Source: Spirodela intermedia (Eukaryota; Streptophyta; Magnoliopsida; Alismatales; Araceae). Taken from it: a stretch of DNA of 64,000 nt. Shown here in pieces: positions 30,101 through 48,491 of this stretch. Location of the stretch: positions 1,812,001 to 1,876,000 of the forward strand of contig LR746279.1 in assembly GCA_902729315.2 (NCBI GenBank), written 5' to 3'. Position 1 is the stretch's first letter; every line of letters starts with the position of its first letter. Both the position numbers and the translations under genes were made by a program. The notes under the pieces are model-generated. The model was given only the letters and a program-made list of their open reading frames with translations, ran no database searches and was not told the origin of the DNA.

Positions 30101-30661
30101 CGAGAAAGTGCAAACATATATACATGACCTTTTTTTATCTTAGACGTGTTTTCTTTTTGCACGTTAGCTTCTCCTTCTCTAATGCATTGTAAACTGACAT
30201 CTTTTACAGGACTCGAACCCAGTCATGACCCTGGAAAAACACCTACAGATGGACCTTGGCTGGGCTCCTACGATGTCACGTCTGGCCCTCGGATAGAAAA
30301 ATAGCCTCTAGACTCTCTCTTCGAGTCCTAATGTTACATATAAACGGTTCATATTGACCCCCGGGTTGTTGAATTGGGCCGACTCTTCTCTCGGATTTTG
30401 ACTTTGACGATTAGCCTTTAACAGGTTTTGGATGCCTATGTCATACATCAGGACTAATGTGGCCCTGAAGCCATGATTATCGACTAGTTATCCTTTCTAT
30501 GGAACTGGAGGCTATTTCATGCGCAGTATAAAGTGAAAAAAAGAACAAAGCTATAACGTTTTCATTTTACATTTTCTCCAATTATCACATCTGAACGCCG
30601 ACAAGATGCACACAGGCAGCTATAGCCGCACTGCACTTGAACTCGATCAGCCGTTGTTTCG
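24976..30661. other. Intergenic, AT-rich, no supported gene
   Basis: Contains a CT microsatellite at about 27107-27147. A 79-codon frame at 26725-26964 (minus) has a protein-like composition but matches nothing I know. No RNA gene or intact mobile element was recognised. From about 28,000 onward it is low-complexity AT-rich DNA. Confidence 0.4.
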
Positions 30662-31290
30662 CTCACAGGATACTAACAACCAAGGGACATGGTGATGATC
30701 GTCTGGCCACCAGACCTCGTCCGACGTCGACCGTGAACGTGAATGCCTTCTCGTCCCTTACCTGAATGAACACAAGTATGGTTGGATCCACCGTCACGGA
30801 CAAATCCCGCGGTGTCTTCATCCGCGCCAACTTTCTTAAGGTTCCTAGTGATCGACCTTGGACGGTAGAAGCTCCGCATGGTGATGGACGGTAGTTGAGA
30901 CAGAGAATCGGATGGGATTTTCTTGGGGAGGAAATTGGAGGAGGTATGCAGTTGAGATGGTCGCCCGGCATCGCGTCGTTGACCGGGTGGAGGTCCATGG
31001 CGATATTTTGGCGGACATGGCAGGAGCCGTAGCTGGAAGGGTGTCCTGAAAGTAGGAATCCGTTTTGGTTGTCGCTGCGTTTATTTTACCCGTCGCTGCA
31101 TCCAAACATGAAAGAACAGACTCAGATCAGACTGAGATGCTTGGTGCAATCTTGCGGTCTTCCCGACAGCCGGACGAAGCTCACCTGTGGTCAGAATGGA
31201 CTTGAACGCCGTGGGACTCCAGACAGAGTGGAGTGTCTTCAGGAGGTCGGCGGCACTCGAAATGTGAGGAGACACATCGACCTTATAAAT
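30662..31290 (-). pseudogene. Decayed subtilase fragment (SBT5-like)
   Basis: Remnant of the C-terminal half of a subtilisin-like protease related to the intact gene at 44.1-48.5 kb. The order is preserved on the minus strand. A piece with SPHISSAADLLKTLH and WSPTAFKS (about 31180-31275) corresponds to the region around the catalytic serine. It is followed by an AMDLHPVNDA block (counterpart of AMDPGLVYDL) near 30990 and a piece with LSVTVDPTILVF and KAFTFTVDV near 30720-30820. The reading frame shifts several times, the serine motif itself is lost (no GTSM before CPH), and the upstream exons are missing. It is clearly non-coding now. Confidence 0.8.
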
Positions 31291-31439
31291 AGAGAGTTTG
31301 ACCGAACGCGGGGGAGGCGGTCGTCAGTAGTTCCAGTGACCGCACCATGAACGTTTACGACATTCCGAGGAAAGCGGAACCAGCAGCTGATCATCATCGG
31401 AACCTACAGTGTGGTGCGTTTATGTGTGTGTGTGTGGTA

Positions 31440-31552
<113 letters not shown>

Positions 31553-34500
31553 TAACCTTAGGAATGGCAGTCGACAGGTGGGTCCTCGAGATAAATAATT
31601 TGCCGTGAAAGACCAAGCAGGCTCGGTGTTGTTCGGCGTTGTGTGGTGTCATTCAAGCCACGGGTTCGCTGCAGCCGAACATAAATATTTTCTCCCTAAT
31701 GTACAAGCCTTAAAGACTCAATCTGTAGAGTTAGGCCATTTCAATTAGTTCGTACGTCAACTATGACGTATAACGAGATGCTTTTACGGAATACCAGCCC
31801 CAAAAAAATGTTCTAACCGAGAATGTATTCTAATAGTTTGTGCAGGATTTATGAAATAAACTTCACCAAATATGCTAAAACTTTGGTATTTATTACTAAG
31901 GTAGAGCACTGACTAATCATCAGTGAATATTCGTAGGTACCTAGGTCCTTTTGTCATAATAATATTCAAGAAGTGTTCTATTAGTTTCACTTGGTCAACC
32001 ATCTGGGAGAGATCTGCGCAAGCTCTTTATTTTCCATTATGCTTTATTTTAGGGACTGATTTTAGGTACTAAGCTAGCCTTGTCCCCTTTTGTATAAAAG
32101 ATATTAAAAAAGGTCCCAATGAGAGAGAATAAGAGATGAAAATCAAAGATGGAAACTCTTTCTCTTCAACTGCAAACAATATAATGGTCCAACATCTCCT
32201 CCATTTCATGCCTTGATTAGAGTTCATTCTCCTCAATTTATGTACTTTGTTTCCACATTTTCAATGGATATTCCTGTTGTTTTTGTGACCATCAAAAGGT
32301 GTAGTAACCCATCTATTCTATATTAAATTTTGGGGTGCCATACTTCTCCCTTTTTCTAACTTTTCTCAAAGAAAGTAATATATAATATTGCTTGGTGGAT
32401 ATCATTTATCTTGTTTCATTCTTCCACTATAATATTACACTATCATTTAATGTTGTTCTCCCAACATACTAGTATGATAGTATTATTGGGCATTTAAAAT
32501 TGGTGTTTTGAAGAGTACAAGATGTCTAAAAAGTTTGGTATTGAGAAGTTTGAGTAGACCATCACTTAAAAATCCAGTAGATCAAGATGATAAGTTTTTT
32601 TTGTTGTGTTTAAAAACTCAAAATGTTTCAATATTTCAAAAGTTTTAAAAGTAAATTCATTCAAACTGTAATTAAAAAATTTACATCAACTTAAAGAAAA
32701 ACTTAGCCATTAAAAGATTTACTAATAAATTTTGAAATTATTTTATGTTTTGATTTATTGTTAATTATCACAAGCAGAGTTTTAAGTCTAGTTGAATTAA
32801 AGTATAACTATAGACTCTGGGACTTACAAGTTGAAGCCCTTTATTTTAGACAATTTCAATTGAAATTTATTTATGAATAATTTATAAAATATTATTAAAT
32901 CATAAGTTGACTTAACACTTGAAATATCAAACTTTGTAGACACATTGTATCACATGATGTTACAAGTTTAGTATCATTCGAAATATTTACTAATGTTGTT
33001 CAAAATAATCCTTTGATGAATAATGAATCTAATAAGTTACATCCTTGAGATATTCTTCATGTTGAATTAATATAGCATCATATTTCTAGAAGATAAGTAT
33101 AGAGAATATGTGTTAACATGTGTTATGAAGTCTTATGTATAATTTAGAAATGCGAAGTCAGTTGTGAAATTTGAACACAAAACTTGAGCAATGTGAAGAA
33201 AATTGCTTCAATGAAGAAAATACTTGAAAAATCAGAACACAAAGTCATGCATGAAATTCAAACTGAAGATGTAAGCTAAGGAAATGTGAGATTTATGGTA
33301 ATTGAAAGATTTGATTCTCATGAAGGATAAAGACATTGATGGGATTTAAAAATTATAATATTAGCATTGGCAGGCTGAAAATCTTATAAGAGAAACATGA
33401 GAGAATATCAAAGGATTACTAATTGAGGCAATAATCAAGCTCTAGTCCTATAGAATGACTGAAATAAAGGGTTCACATAAAGCTCTCATGGAAGTGGGGA
33501 AGTCTTCATCACATATCCTAGATGGTAATATGTCAACAGCATATATGAAGAAAATAACAAAAAGAAAATGACATAATTTGACTTAACTTTAGAAGCAGAA
33601 ATAATCATTGAAATATCACATATCTCTAGTCCAAATCTTTGAGTGTGATATATGAGATAAATATAAGTCTTGAATTGAGGAACAACTAAAGGTTAGTTGC
33701 ACACACCCTAAATGATAACATGTGTGTATAATACATGGACAAAATGACAAACTCAACAACTATATTTGATCTCGATCTGAAAAAAAAAGAGTATGTTAAT
33801 AAGTTACATATCTCTAAAAAAAATATCAAAAAAAACTTACACAAGAATTAGAAGATTTAAACTAAAAAATAATCAAAGGCCAAAGGCATGAATTTTGGGT
33901 GTTAACTTGTTGACATAATACATGGACAAAATGACAAGCTCAACAGTTGTATTCTATTAGATTCTAAAGGCAAAATGGTTCATTGATCTATTACATATAT
34001 TTACACAAAATAGCAAGGACAACTTATGTAAGAATATAAAATTTCAAACTAAATAACATCTGAAGGCCACTAATGCACTAGTGGAATGAGAAGAATTTCA
34101 AATTTGTGTGATTGTTCTTAGGTTCAAATTATGATGAACCAAAATTAAAGTTGAATGAAGGTATTGATCTACATCATTCACTCAAGCTCAAGAGAAATAT
34201 CTTACTCCATTCATCAAAACAAAGCTATTGCTTGCTTCAAAGAAAGAGTTGAAAGCTTCGTCATCTGACTTAATCTACTACGTTGATTTAGGTCAACAAT
34301 TACATCAAAGGTCAATTATTGCTATCAAGTCCTATGGTAACCTAAGTGGTGAGTGGAGAGAGATTTGAGCTGAGATACAAAGTGTTGAGAAACTAAAAGT
34401 ATTTGTGAAGGACATGATTTTTGAGGTAACCAGTGTGCTTGACTTAGGCACAAGGTGTTGAGAATAAAAGTTTGCTTATGAAGGGTATGATATATGTGGA

Positions 34501-36602
34501 GATCAGACATGAGTGTTTGGGCCACTGATCTAGTGAAATTAGTTGTATTTCTAAAAGGAAATAGTAACTCTAATTGGAAAGATCCTTTGGACTCTAGTAG
34601 GAAATATAAAAACTTATGTGTTTCTCATATTAATAAGTGTGAGAGAGAGACTAGAATGAACCAATGTACAGAAGGAGATTGACTTAGGTAAACCTAAACC
34701 TAGAACAAAGAGATTGTGTGAGAACTTATGTTGATACATATACACATAGCTATAACTGAAGAATAAAATAGAAAATTTAGAATATCAATTCACCCCCTCC
34801 TCTTGGTATTGTACTTTGTCACATTGAATCAAATATTATTATGTTAGCCTTGTTAGGAGTGCTTATTAAGATCATATTGGCCCCATGCTCCATTTTATTA
34901 TTTACTACTAACAATTGGTATTCCCCACTGTGAATACCACAATGTCACAAATCTTATACTTCATACTGAGGAAAGACTTGGTGACAATTTCATCAACAAG
35001 ACAAATACATAGCTCCTTATTAGAGAAACTAAGAACAAACATCATTTAGGAAGGCCGCATCAAAGCATTTGCTATTATTTGTCATTGGGTAGCAGACCTT
35101 GTAAATTGACCTGCAAGCTTTGGGCAGCCATCCATTAGCCATTCAGTTCTTGAACCTAAGAAACTTCCATGCTAGATAAAACTCTTATCATTTTTGCTAG
35201 GTGTTTGGTTGTCATAGTCATTGATATATTAGGAAGTTTTCATTATGGCCTAAGTGGAGTTCACTGTTGTCGTAAGATGGCTGTATAGATCAAGAGCATG
35301 ACGAGAGGGCAATGAATTGATATATAATTTTTCACTTAACTAAGTATAATATTTTTTAATTTAATTTATTATATATATTAATATCCTAATTATATTGATC
35401 AATATATATATATACATATATTTATATAACATCAATATATATAGAAAAGGTAAAATTTTGATACAATATTTATAGTGGCCTAGTTAAAGTCCTTTGGTCT
35501 ATATCTACTATTGAATTCACCTCAATTCTCTTATTTGACCACATAAATATAAATGATTTTATTATGCCACCACCCCTAACATCATTCAGCTCCATGAGTA
35601 TGTGACCACTCAACCTAAAATTTTAATCCTAGAGGTTATAGATCTCTTCATTAGTGGTACATTATAGGTGTCTTCACATCCTATGTGATTGTATTGTTGA
35701 GACATAGTTTGGGCTCCAAGAATATGCTGCACTTGTGGCAATCTATTTGATTGTATTGAGAGGACCAATAAATTAGGATTTCCCAAATGGGCCAGGTCAT
35801 TTCAGGGCAAATGAATCATTTTTCATAAAGAGAATGAGTTTCAACAAGGATTTGGAGTCCTTGCAAAGTGGAACCATGCAGTACTAGACACGAGATAGAT
35901 CTTCCAAAGAACAAGGCTTTTTTTGAATAAGCCAATTCATTTGGGACCTTGTAGATCTATTTTGTAGGTGTCTCAACTAGTCCACAAGCCACATATGAAA
36001 GTAAATAATATAAAATTATGTGATCACAACTTGCTACCTTGCTATCATAGAAAAATGATTTTAAATATTGAAAAAACCATAACTCTCATAATACCCTTAA
36101 TTTTGATACATTAATTTTAACTTATATTCTTCTTTTGATCAAATTTCTATTGTGACATATTTTCTCAGATAAAAGTCATTTTAGTTAGATAGGTCAAACT
36201 TCTAGATTTGTTTACCCTCTCAAAAAAAATAAAACCTTAGTTATCTTGTAAAATAAGTAATATATCAACATTGTGATTTTTTTTTGAAATTTTATTCATT
36301 CTACTAGTTCATTCAAATAAATTTCTCTTGGGTGCTCATGTGTCATAGTGAAGCCATTTGATACAGAAAATAAAAATATTAAGATTTCCATTCTACCTTT
36401 AATCCACTTCAAAACGTTTTAACCACTACGGCCGAACTCCGTTTGCTGGATCTGGCTTTCTTTGGTAATTAGTTAGTGCTTTTCTCTTTTAACAGCAACA
36501 AGTCGCTGGGGGATGAGCGGTAACACAACCTTGAAGTTGAAACAAAAGACAGCTAGAATAACATTCGAGGGTTGAATACTGGTAATAGAGCATATGCCCT
36601 CG
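31553..36602. other. Long AT-rich gene-free region
   Basis: No gene is supported. Includes imperfect tandem repeats at about 33520-34080 and an AT-alternating stretch at about 35341-35440. The overall texture is that of old, decayed transposon sequence, but no LTR pair or terminal inverted repeat could be delimited by eye. Confidence 0.45.
33520..34080. repeat. Imperfect tandem repeats of about 180 bp
   Basis: The motif ATACATGGACAAAATGACAA occurs near 33732 and again near 33914, each followed after about 100 bp by similar TTACATAT.T, AACTTA..(C/T)AAGAA and AAAGGCCA/GAAGGCCA segments. A more diverged unit with ATGACATAATTTGAC lies upstream near 33565. No coding sense is evident. Confidence 0.55.
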
Positions 36603-37002
36603 CGCGTGAGGGTTATTTCTTGGTTTCGTCCAGTCATTAATAACTTGATTATTTTTAGATAATAGTAGATAGAAAGAATGCTCATAAGGAGTCCTATTGA
36701 AACCAAGAAATAAAGGCCTGCCTGCCATCCACACCAGAGTAGATGGAGTTTTCTGAAAAAACCTGCTAGCGGAGGAAGACCTCCTAGGGATAAGAGACAG
36801 GGCTGAAGAGAGAGCCAAAAAAGGATCTTTCGTGTATAATCTTGCATAATCTCGAATGTTATCAGTTCCAGTATGTAGACCAAATAATACAATGCGAGCA
36901 AAACTTCCCAGATTCATGGCGATATAGAACAGCATATAAGTTATCATGCTTGCATATCCATCATTTGAGTCTCCAACAATTATGCCAATAATTATATAAG
37001 CT
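36603..37002 (-). pseudogene. ndhB: Nuclear insert of plastid DNA: ndhB fragment
   Basis: The minus strand encodes an internal stretch of plastid NAD(P)H dehydrogenase subunit 2 (NdhB). It reads from [20 protein letters not shown] through [32 protein letters not shown] and [16 protein letters not shown] to [12 protein letters not shown]. Both flanks then diverge abruptly to unrelated DNA, so only about 400 bp was inserted. The frame is broken once between PFLAL and LLSLGG, and several replacements are present (for example FGK to FRK). It is embedded in AT-rich nuclear DNA with intron-bearing nuclear genes either side, so it is a NUPT and not an organelle contig. It is not functional. Confidence 0.9.
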
Positions 37003-38075
37003 TGGTTTTGTTTGAATCTTCGTGGAAGAAGAAGAAGTGGTTCACCAGCCACGACATCTAGGGATCCCACAATCATTAAACCTAGCGGCTGCTTATCTCA
37101 TATAGATTTTTTATTATATTTATATCTTCTAAATCAATTTTTTATTATATTTATATCTTGTAACTTTAACATTTTTATTATTGCCAAAAAATTGAATGAG
37201 TATGAGATATTTCCTGCGATCAAGATCATTAATTTAATTCCTTCTATACTATGTCAATGACTTCAATGCGTTTCCATACATGTAACAATAATCAAGATTG
37301 CATTCCCCAATGAATTTCTAATTTAATATCATCAATTTAATAATATCCTCATGAAGGCCATGCACCTCTTATTTGCCACAACAAACTTCCTAGGTTGATG
37401 AATTCACTATTCATTACTATGATGGTGGACATCGAGTTGAAAAAAATGATTTAGTATAATGATGTAGCCCAAAGTGTACAAAAACATGAGAAGCACAAAT
37501 CCAAAGCTCAACTACTTTAGAAATTGTTTGTAAAGATGAGAAGAGTAAAAGAGTGCCCAGGATTTTATTAAAATATTGAGTCATACTTAATCTGTTGGGG
37601 AGAGCCTATTATATTTTTATTTATGTATCTACTTTTATTTTTATTTCTATCTTTGTTGTTTATTTTATAAATAGACTCAATATCTGTTTTGGGAGATTTT
37701 ATACATTTTTAGGCCTAATTAAAGGTTTTCACATTTTAACTTCAAGCGAGCCTAAATTATTATGATTGTTTTCTCTTTTTGAGTATTACTTTCTACTTGT
37801 TGACACAAGCATCATCTCTTTTTGATTCAGCAGAACCATCTCAATCCTTGTGGATTCATTCTCACCCTCAACAAACCCAAAGGAACAACAAGTGACATAA
37901 AAGTTGAGAGAATAGCATACAGCATGGCCCATAAGGTATATACTGAAAACCTAAACATGGTAAAAAACTATGGGACAAAGAAAACACCCATGTTGACTAC
38001 ATACATTCCATATAGAATTTGGGGTATAGTTCTAGCGATGCAACTCCTTTTGACCCTAGCAATAAGTGCTCATAG

Positions 38076-38165
38076 CGTTGGTCAATGTTATCATGGCAAT
38101 ATTATGATCTAAGCTCAATCATTTTTGGACTTTACAAGGATGAATCATGAGCATCATTAGTTGAA
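38076..38165 (+). repeat. Dispersed repeat, copy 1
   Basis: Shares GGTCAATG.TATCA.GG, TAT(G)AT(C/T)TAAGCT, and TACAAGGATGAAT in order with 54732-54826. Probably part of the same unclassified transposon family. Confidence 0.55.
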
Positions 38166-39967
38166 AATAATTTTTCAAAGCCAATAAGTAAGAAGCAAAA
38201 AATGACAAAAGTTTTGATTAAATACCTGAAAGCATTTATGGACTTGTTTATGAGATATCTAGAAGCATATATCGGCTTGCTTCTACAATATCTATAAGCA
38301 TGCATGGACTTGTGTCACCTTCAATGAGATTTTCAAGGAATTCAGCATTATGCATCTTTCTTGATGTTTGCTATCATTATTGGCATGCTGCTTACTTTTC
38401 TGCTCTCTCTGCAGAGAACTAGCTAAGTTGAGCCTACTTTGGGATGTGTTTGTGCAAGGAACGATTTACTTACCTAAGTCCATAGCTTTCAATTAAATGC
38501 ACAAACCTAAATGACTTGTTAATAGTGCAATTCCTAGTTATTAGCTTATCATCCAAATGAATGGGCAAGTTGTGAAAGGAAACTTCAATTATTTCCTCCT
38601 CAGGATAGATGAGACTTATTTTTTATGAACTTTATCCTCCTAAGCTATCCTTTGAATGGCTCTGCATAGTCTTTTCTCGGCTTAAAACTTACAAAAAGGC
38701 CAGTTTACATGTGCAAACATAGTACTGATGCACTGGTGTTCAATTGGCCGAAGCTTATCTTCTTATAAGATTTGATTTGAGCTTTTAATCTTTGAAAGAA
38801 TTCTGAGAACCTGATTCTATAGAACCTAACCCATTGAGAATGCCGTGTAGATTCCTCATATTGGAATTGGGTAACAGCTGGTTCCGAGTCCTCATATTGT
38901 TCCTGATTCATATCATTTGTTTTCAGTTCTTTTTATACGGATGCTAGGACTTGTGCAGAAAATTTGCGTGGATTTTCCTTATAACAATCCATGTCAGTTT
39001 GATTATATCACTTGTCATCTAAAAAAGCGAAAAATCATGTGCTTCAAAATCCTTCCTTAGACAGTCTATCATAGGTTTCATTTCTTATGAGGTCGTCATT
39101 TGAAGAATATGTGGTTTGATGATCCGTACATTTATCCTGGCTCTAGAGAGCTCCCATGAAAATAACTAGCTGTTTCAAAAAATTTCCTCGGTTTAATATT
39201 CTAATGTCGTTATCATAGATCCTATCTTTTTGGCAGAATCTAGATTATCGTGAACGTTTTGGAATTCAAATGCCACGATTTTATCACTATTTGTACAACT
39301 TTCTTGGGACCCTGATTGCAAAAATAATACATGAATACATGTCGCTTCAAGTAATGCCGGCCATCCTACCTTCTCGAGAGGTGATCAGTTGCTCCCCATG
39401 GAAGCGATCATGCTGTTCATCATTTCAACTCGCAGAGTTGCTTAACATTGCACAAGCTGTTACGTATAGTAAACATGATGTAGATTAATGCGCCGTAGCA
39501 ATTATCTAGAGTTAAATGTTCATCTCTTTTGAGAGCTAAGAGATAGCAATATGGGAGAGTGCTTTCTCTTATTAATGAGAGTTAGTAGTATGTTTTAATA
39601 TTCTCTCATTTAATTGGGACAATGAAAGGGTAAATGGCTTTTATAGCCTTTGAGGTGTCTTTAAAGTGTTCTAGGTGTTAAAGGAAACTAATTAGGAAGT
39701 CTGCGGGTATTGTAACTCTTGAGTGTGTCCTTTTAAGTATCGTAGATCTTAGAAGACGAGATTTATTTTTAGGAATTAAAATAATTAATTTTTTTATAAT
39801 TAGACAATTTTATATCCATTCAGAAGGGTTTTATTTGGTACCCTATAGTTTTTCCATCTCCGTCCTGTTTGTGTTAGATGTAATCAAGGACTATGGGAAC
39901 AAAACGCAAGCGCTTACTTCATATGGACCAACATCGTGCAGTGCCAAATGGTTTAAGTGAAGCCATG

Positions 39968-40140
39968 CTGTCTCTCTCTGTGTCTCTGTCTGTCTCTATC
40001 TCTTTGTCTCTCTCTCTCTGTCTCTCTCTGTCTCTATCTCTTTGTCTCTCTATCTGTTTCTGTCTGTCTGTCTCTCCCTCCCTCCCTCCCTCCCTCCTCT
40101 CTCTCTCTCTCGCTCTCTCTCTCTCCCTATCTCTTCCTCC
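39968..40140. repeat. CT-rich low-complexity tract
   Basis: CT, CTGT and TCCC units over about 170 bp in gene-free DNA; long frames across it are compositional artefacts. Confidence 0.85.
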
Positions 40141-43100
40141 TTCTCCATACATTCTTCTACAGAATGTAAAAGAATTGAAAAGCTTTGATATAATCCGTAG
40201 AGAGAGGCACACCCGGCTCAAAGCTCTTCTGTGTGCAGACCGTCCAGCCGCTTTGTGGCCAACATTCTTCATCATGACCTCTTTGTGAAGACGAAAAGGA
40301 AGGTAACTAAATTATCAAATATTTTTGATCTGATATAGGAATGTCAATTCTCCATTCAACAGCGAAGGCAGCCAAAAGTCGACCCTGCAAGGGGGATCAT
40401 CTGTAGATCTCTAATTTCACAGGTATGCTATGCATGAGTAAGAATGCAATATGGATAAATTCAGTAAACAAGGATTAGTTGTCAATGACCAAACTTATAA
40501 TCTCATGGTATTACCAGCGATGATGTTCCTGTGATAGTGCTCTCCGACCACTGGATAGATGAATAGGAAAGTCAGTTAGCTATTCGGATTTCACAATCTG
40601 ATGGGTATTGAAGATGTAGGCCAAGCCCATAAATGCAGAATTTTCTTCTTTAAGAACAATTAAAGAAGAGATCAGTTCGAGGTTTACCTCTTATCACTCT
40701 GCGAGGAGAGGCCGTGAGGGGCATTTTCTCTGCAAGGAGAGGCAGCGAGGGTCAAGTTATCTATCAACACCACTGCCATATATAGCCACTACCTACCATT
40801 GCTGCCTTCCTCCATCCACTAGCTGTCCACCACCTTCATCCTCCATTGTTACTGTCTTCATGCACCATCATCCGTGACGCAGTAATAACACAGAAGATAA
40901 ACAAAATTTGGGCTTGAATCTATAAAGCTCCAATATTAGGGAAGAAATTAACCTCTGAATCTATAAATTCGGAGTCTTCAACTTTTAAATTCATAAGAGG
41001 TTACTCAAATTCACAAGCAATAGAGAAAGGTTCTCATAGTAGAGAAAACTGATTCAACTAAAAAATGAGAACCTCAAGTTATAATGGAAGCCTTTATATA
41101 AGGTTAGAAAAGAGGTGAGGTGCTTCCAAAAAAAGGATCCTAACGGATCTCAAGGATAGAGTCTGACTAGCTCCAAAATGATTTAAAATATATCATGATA
41201 GATTGAGATCTTGGATAAATCTTCTGAAAATATTATAACTAATTCTAAAATAACTTGAAATAGACACTGACATGTAGATATACTAAATAGATCTTGGGTA
41301 CAGACTTTGATAATTAGAGATCTTGAACAGTTCTTAGGTACATATTTAACGACATTAATGTCACTTTTAGAAGAAAAGAAATATAAAGTAACTTCTAGAA
41401 GTGAAAAGACATAAAGTAGAAAATAAATATTACTTTTCAGACCTTTAACCTATTGGTGACATATGTAGGCTACTTTTTTAACACTTTGCACTTTATGGCC
41501 CAAATTTAAGATAAGTGGGCCTAAATTTGAAGTTGAGACTTCAACTTATGTCTTAGGCTACATCAGTCCATCACATAGTTGCCGTTTTGAGCCATAATCA
41601 GCCGTCAGTATCCGTCGTTTGTTCATTGCCCATTATCGCCGTCGCTGCTACCATCCACTGCGATCTTACGCCCCGTCGTTTCTGCCACTGTCCGCCATCA
41701 CCATCCACCGCCACTGCCAGCATCCTTGTCTTCACTTCTGCCGTCGACTGCCACCTTCCACTCATCATTGCTGCCACTGACCGCCATCACTATTAGCTGC
41801 TGCTGCCCCCATCCCTGCCTTCGGCCTTGTCTGTTCGTGCTGCTCTCTTTCCTTCAACCGGTCAGGGTTCAAAGGCAACTGGTTCGTATTGCTGTGAACC
41901 ACAGACCCAGGCCTACTGGTTCAGCCTGAACCGATCGCCTCACTGTCGGTCTGGCCCAAACCGGTTTGATCACTTGGCCCGAGCCAGCCCATCCCGCTGG
42001 TTTTAACCATTCAGACTGCCTGCTCCAAACCAGCTGCCCCATATGGTTCGAGTCACAGACCATCCATTCAACTAGGTCGACTGGTCAACGGTCCACGACA
42101 TGGTCAACGGTCAACATAAGATCAACTATTCACAAGTGGGTTCCAGCTTCTCGCTCTCCCTGTCGTCTGTCCGGCCATGAAGGAAGCCGCAGCAGCAAAA
42201 GATGGATGGGAAAACTCACTGGAGGCACCGAGGAGCTCACAGGATGAGTGCGGAGGTACATGATAGGCTCCAACTCCGTTGAAACTCGATGTCAACGGAC
42301 AGAAAGATGAATCTACTTAGAGGGCCATTGCACCTCTCCCTCTCTCGGGCCTGCGCGGTTTCTAGTCGACGGGAAAGATCAAAGAAACCCATCTGAACTC
42401 GGTGAGAAAAATGTCTTCTCCCAGAATTCTACAGAAGGGTTGACCTCATGGTCGATTGGGTGATAGGGGGTCAGCACGAGAGAGTCATCGCTCCTGGGCG
42501 ATGGGTCGGAGATGCTACCCGTTACTACCATCTTTGACGGTATTTGTTTGGATCGGAGAACAAACACAGGTTGAACGTGAGAATGATTCGTATTGAGCTA
42601 ATTTTGGGATTAGCGATCAGTGAAACGTACGAAAACCTTAGGAGGCATATCCGGCATCCCTCTCTTGTCTATCATTAGAAGTCAACTTACTGTGATTGTC
42701 CGAATTCAGAAAAATCTCCACTCTGGGTTCCATAGCTCGAAGAGCATCATCGAAGAGATACGGCGTAGTCAAGAACGGTGGGATCAATTGAACTGGGGAG
42801 ACCACTCAAGATAGATGACTTAAGAAAGTTATTGTCATTAATTTTCTGCCACTGTATAATGTTTCTTAATATCGATTTGGTGATGAGCACCATCAAATTC
42901 AGGTCTTCTGCTTTGCAATCGCTTCGTACGGAGAGATTTCAGAGCCTCAATTCTTTCTTCTGAAAGATACATCACATGATAAACCAATTATGACAGTGTG
43001 CGGTATAGTACGTATTCCATTAGAAAACAAGATTATGGAACCAAACGAAGGAACTTACCTCATAACCTTTAAACCCCTAGTGACTAAATGGATAAATATG

Positions 43101-44074
43101 AACTCTCGTGGAAGTACGTTCGGGTGCTATGAATACGAGAACTTAAAACTAGACGGCATGCAATGAACATAAAAACGCAGGAAAAGGTCGCTCTAAAGTT
43201 CTAGAAAGAAGAATGGATCAATAGAAGGTCTAGGGGCATTTCTCCTCTAAAAGTAGCCTGAGAAGCTTCTCAGTTGACTCTTTTGATATTCCTACAAACT
43301 AAAATATTCTATCTTCGAGTTCTGCTTACTCTTTCTCGTTATTTCTGCCCTATTAAAATTAATCCAAAGAAGGATTTACAAAACTAACGGAATACCAATT
43401 TTTCATGGAACCCTAGCACGACTCAGATGGGCTCTAAAGCGTGTGGCCCATGATGGCAGGTCCCACTAGCCATAATCTAGCGTGGACGGCAGGACTCAAT
43501 TGCCCTCTAGAATTGTTTTGTCTAGCCTAGCCTTGCGGATTCCGAAGCCATTTTCGCAAGCACTTCGTGCATGAAATGAGAAGGTCAACCAATTGATATT
43601 TGGGCAAATATTCACATCATTTATGGATGTATACTCTACCTGCGTAGGGTTAGCATAAAATTAAAGGAGATTAGTAGACAATGACGACCTGTGGGGGGGA
43701 CCTACTCCTTAACGTTGACATAATAATTATATTACGGGTCAACTGGCCATCTTCCTCACCTCTATGTCTCTATTTCTAAACGAAACTTCACAAAGAATAT
43801 AAGGCCAGTCAATTGGAGAAGTTCGGTTACGAAATGAAAATTTTATTGATAAAACATCTTGCTTGAGTGTGGATTTCAAAACTACAGTAATTTATTATAA
43901 CTCATTCTCCAATTTTGTACAAGTAGTTATCATTTTGTTTTTGTACTACGAGTTTAAAGAACCGCTGTCCCCTATCATTCAAGAATGTTTAAAGTTCTCT
44001 TATTACATCATTGAACGTGGACGGGGTGCTGCAATAAATGGATTCCTCCACGTCTTCACTAGACCTTGCTCGCC

Positions 44075-48491
<4,417 letters not shown>

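Larger units (their letters stand above)
37003..44074. other. Gene-free region with decayed repeats
   Basis: No gene is supported. Contents: a dispersed repeat at 38076-38165 that recurs at 54732-54826; short repeated units with GGACTTG and ATATCTA at about 38225-38315; CT-rich low-complexity DNA at about 39968-40140; a triplet-rich region at about 41620-41800; and a stretch at about 41855-42120 rich in CTGGTTC/AACCGG and GGTCAACGGTC motifs, like the low-complexity leaders of some plant LTR elements. No intact element was delimited. Confidence 0.4.

Noticed and set aside
37822-38112. A 96-codon plus-strand frame
   Set aside because: Ends inside a dispersed repeat and has no recognisable domain.
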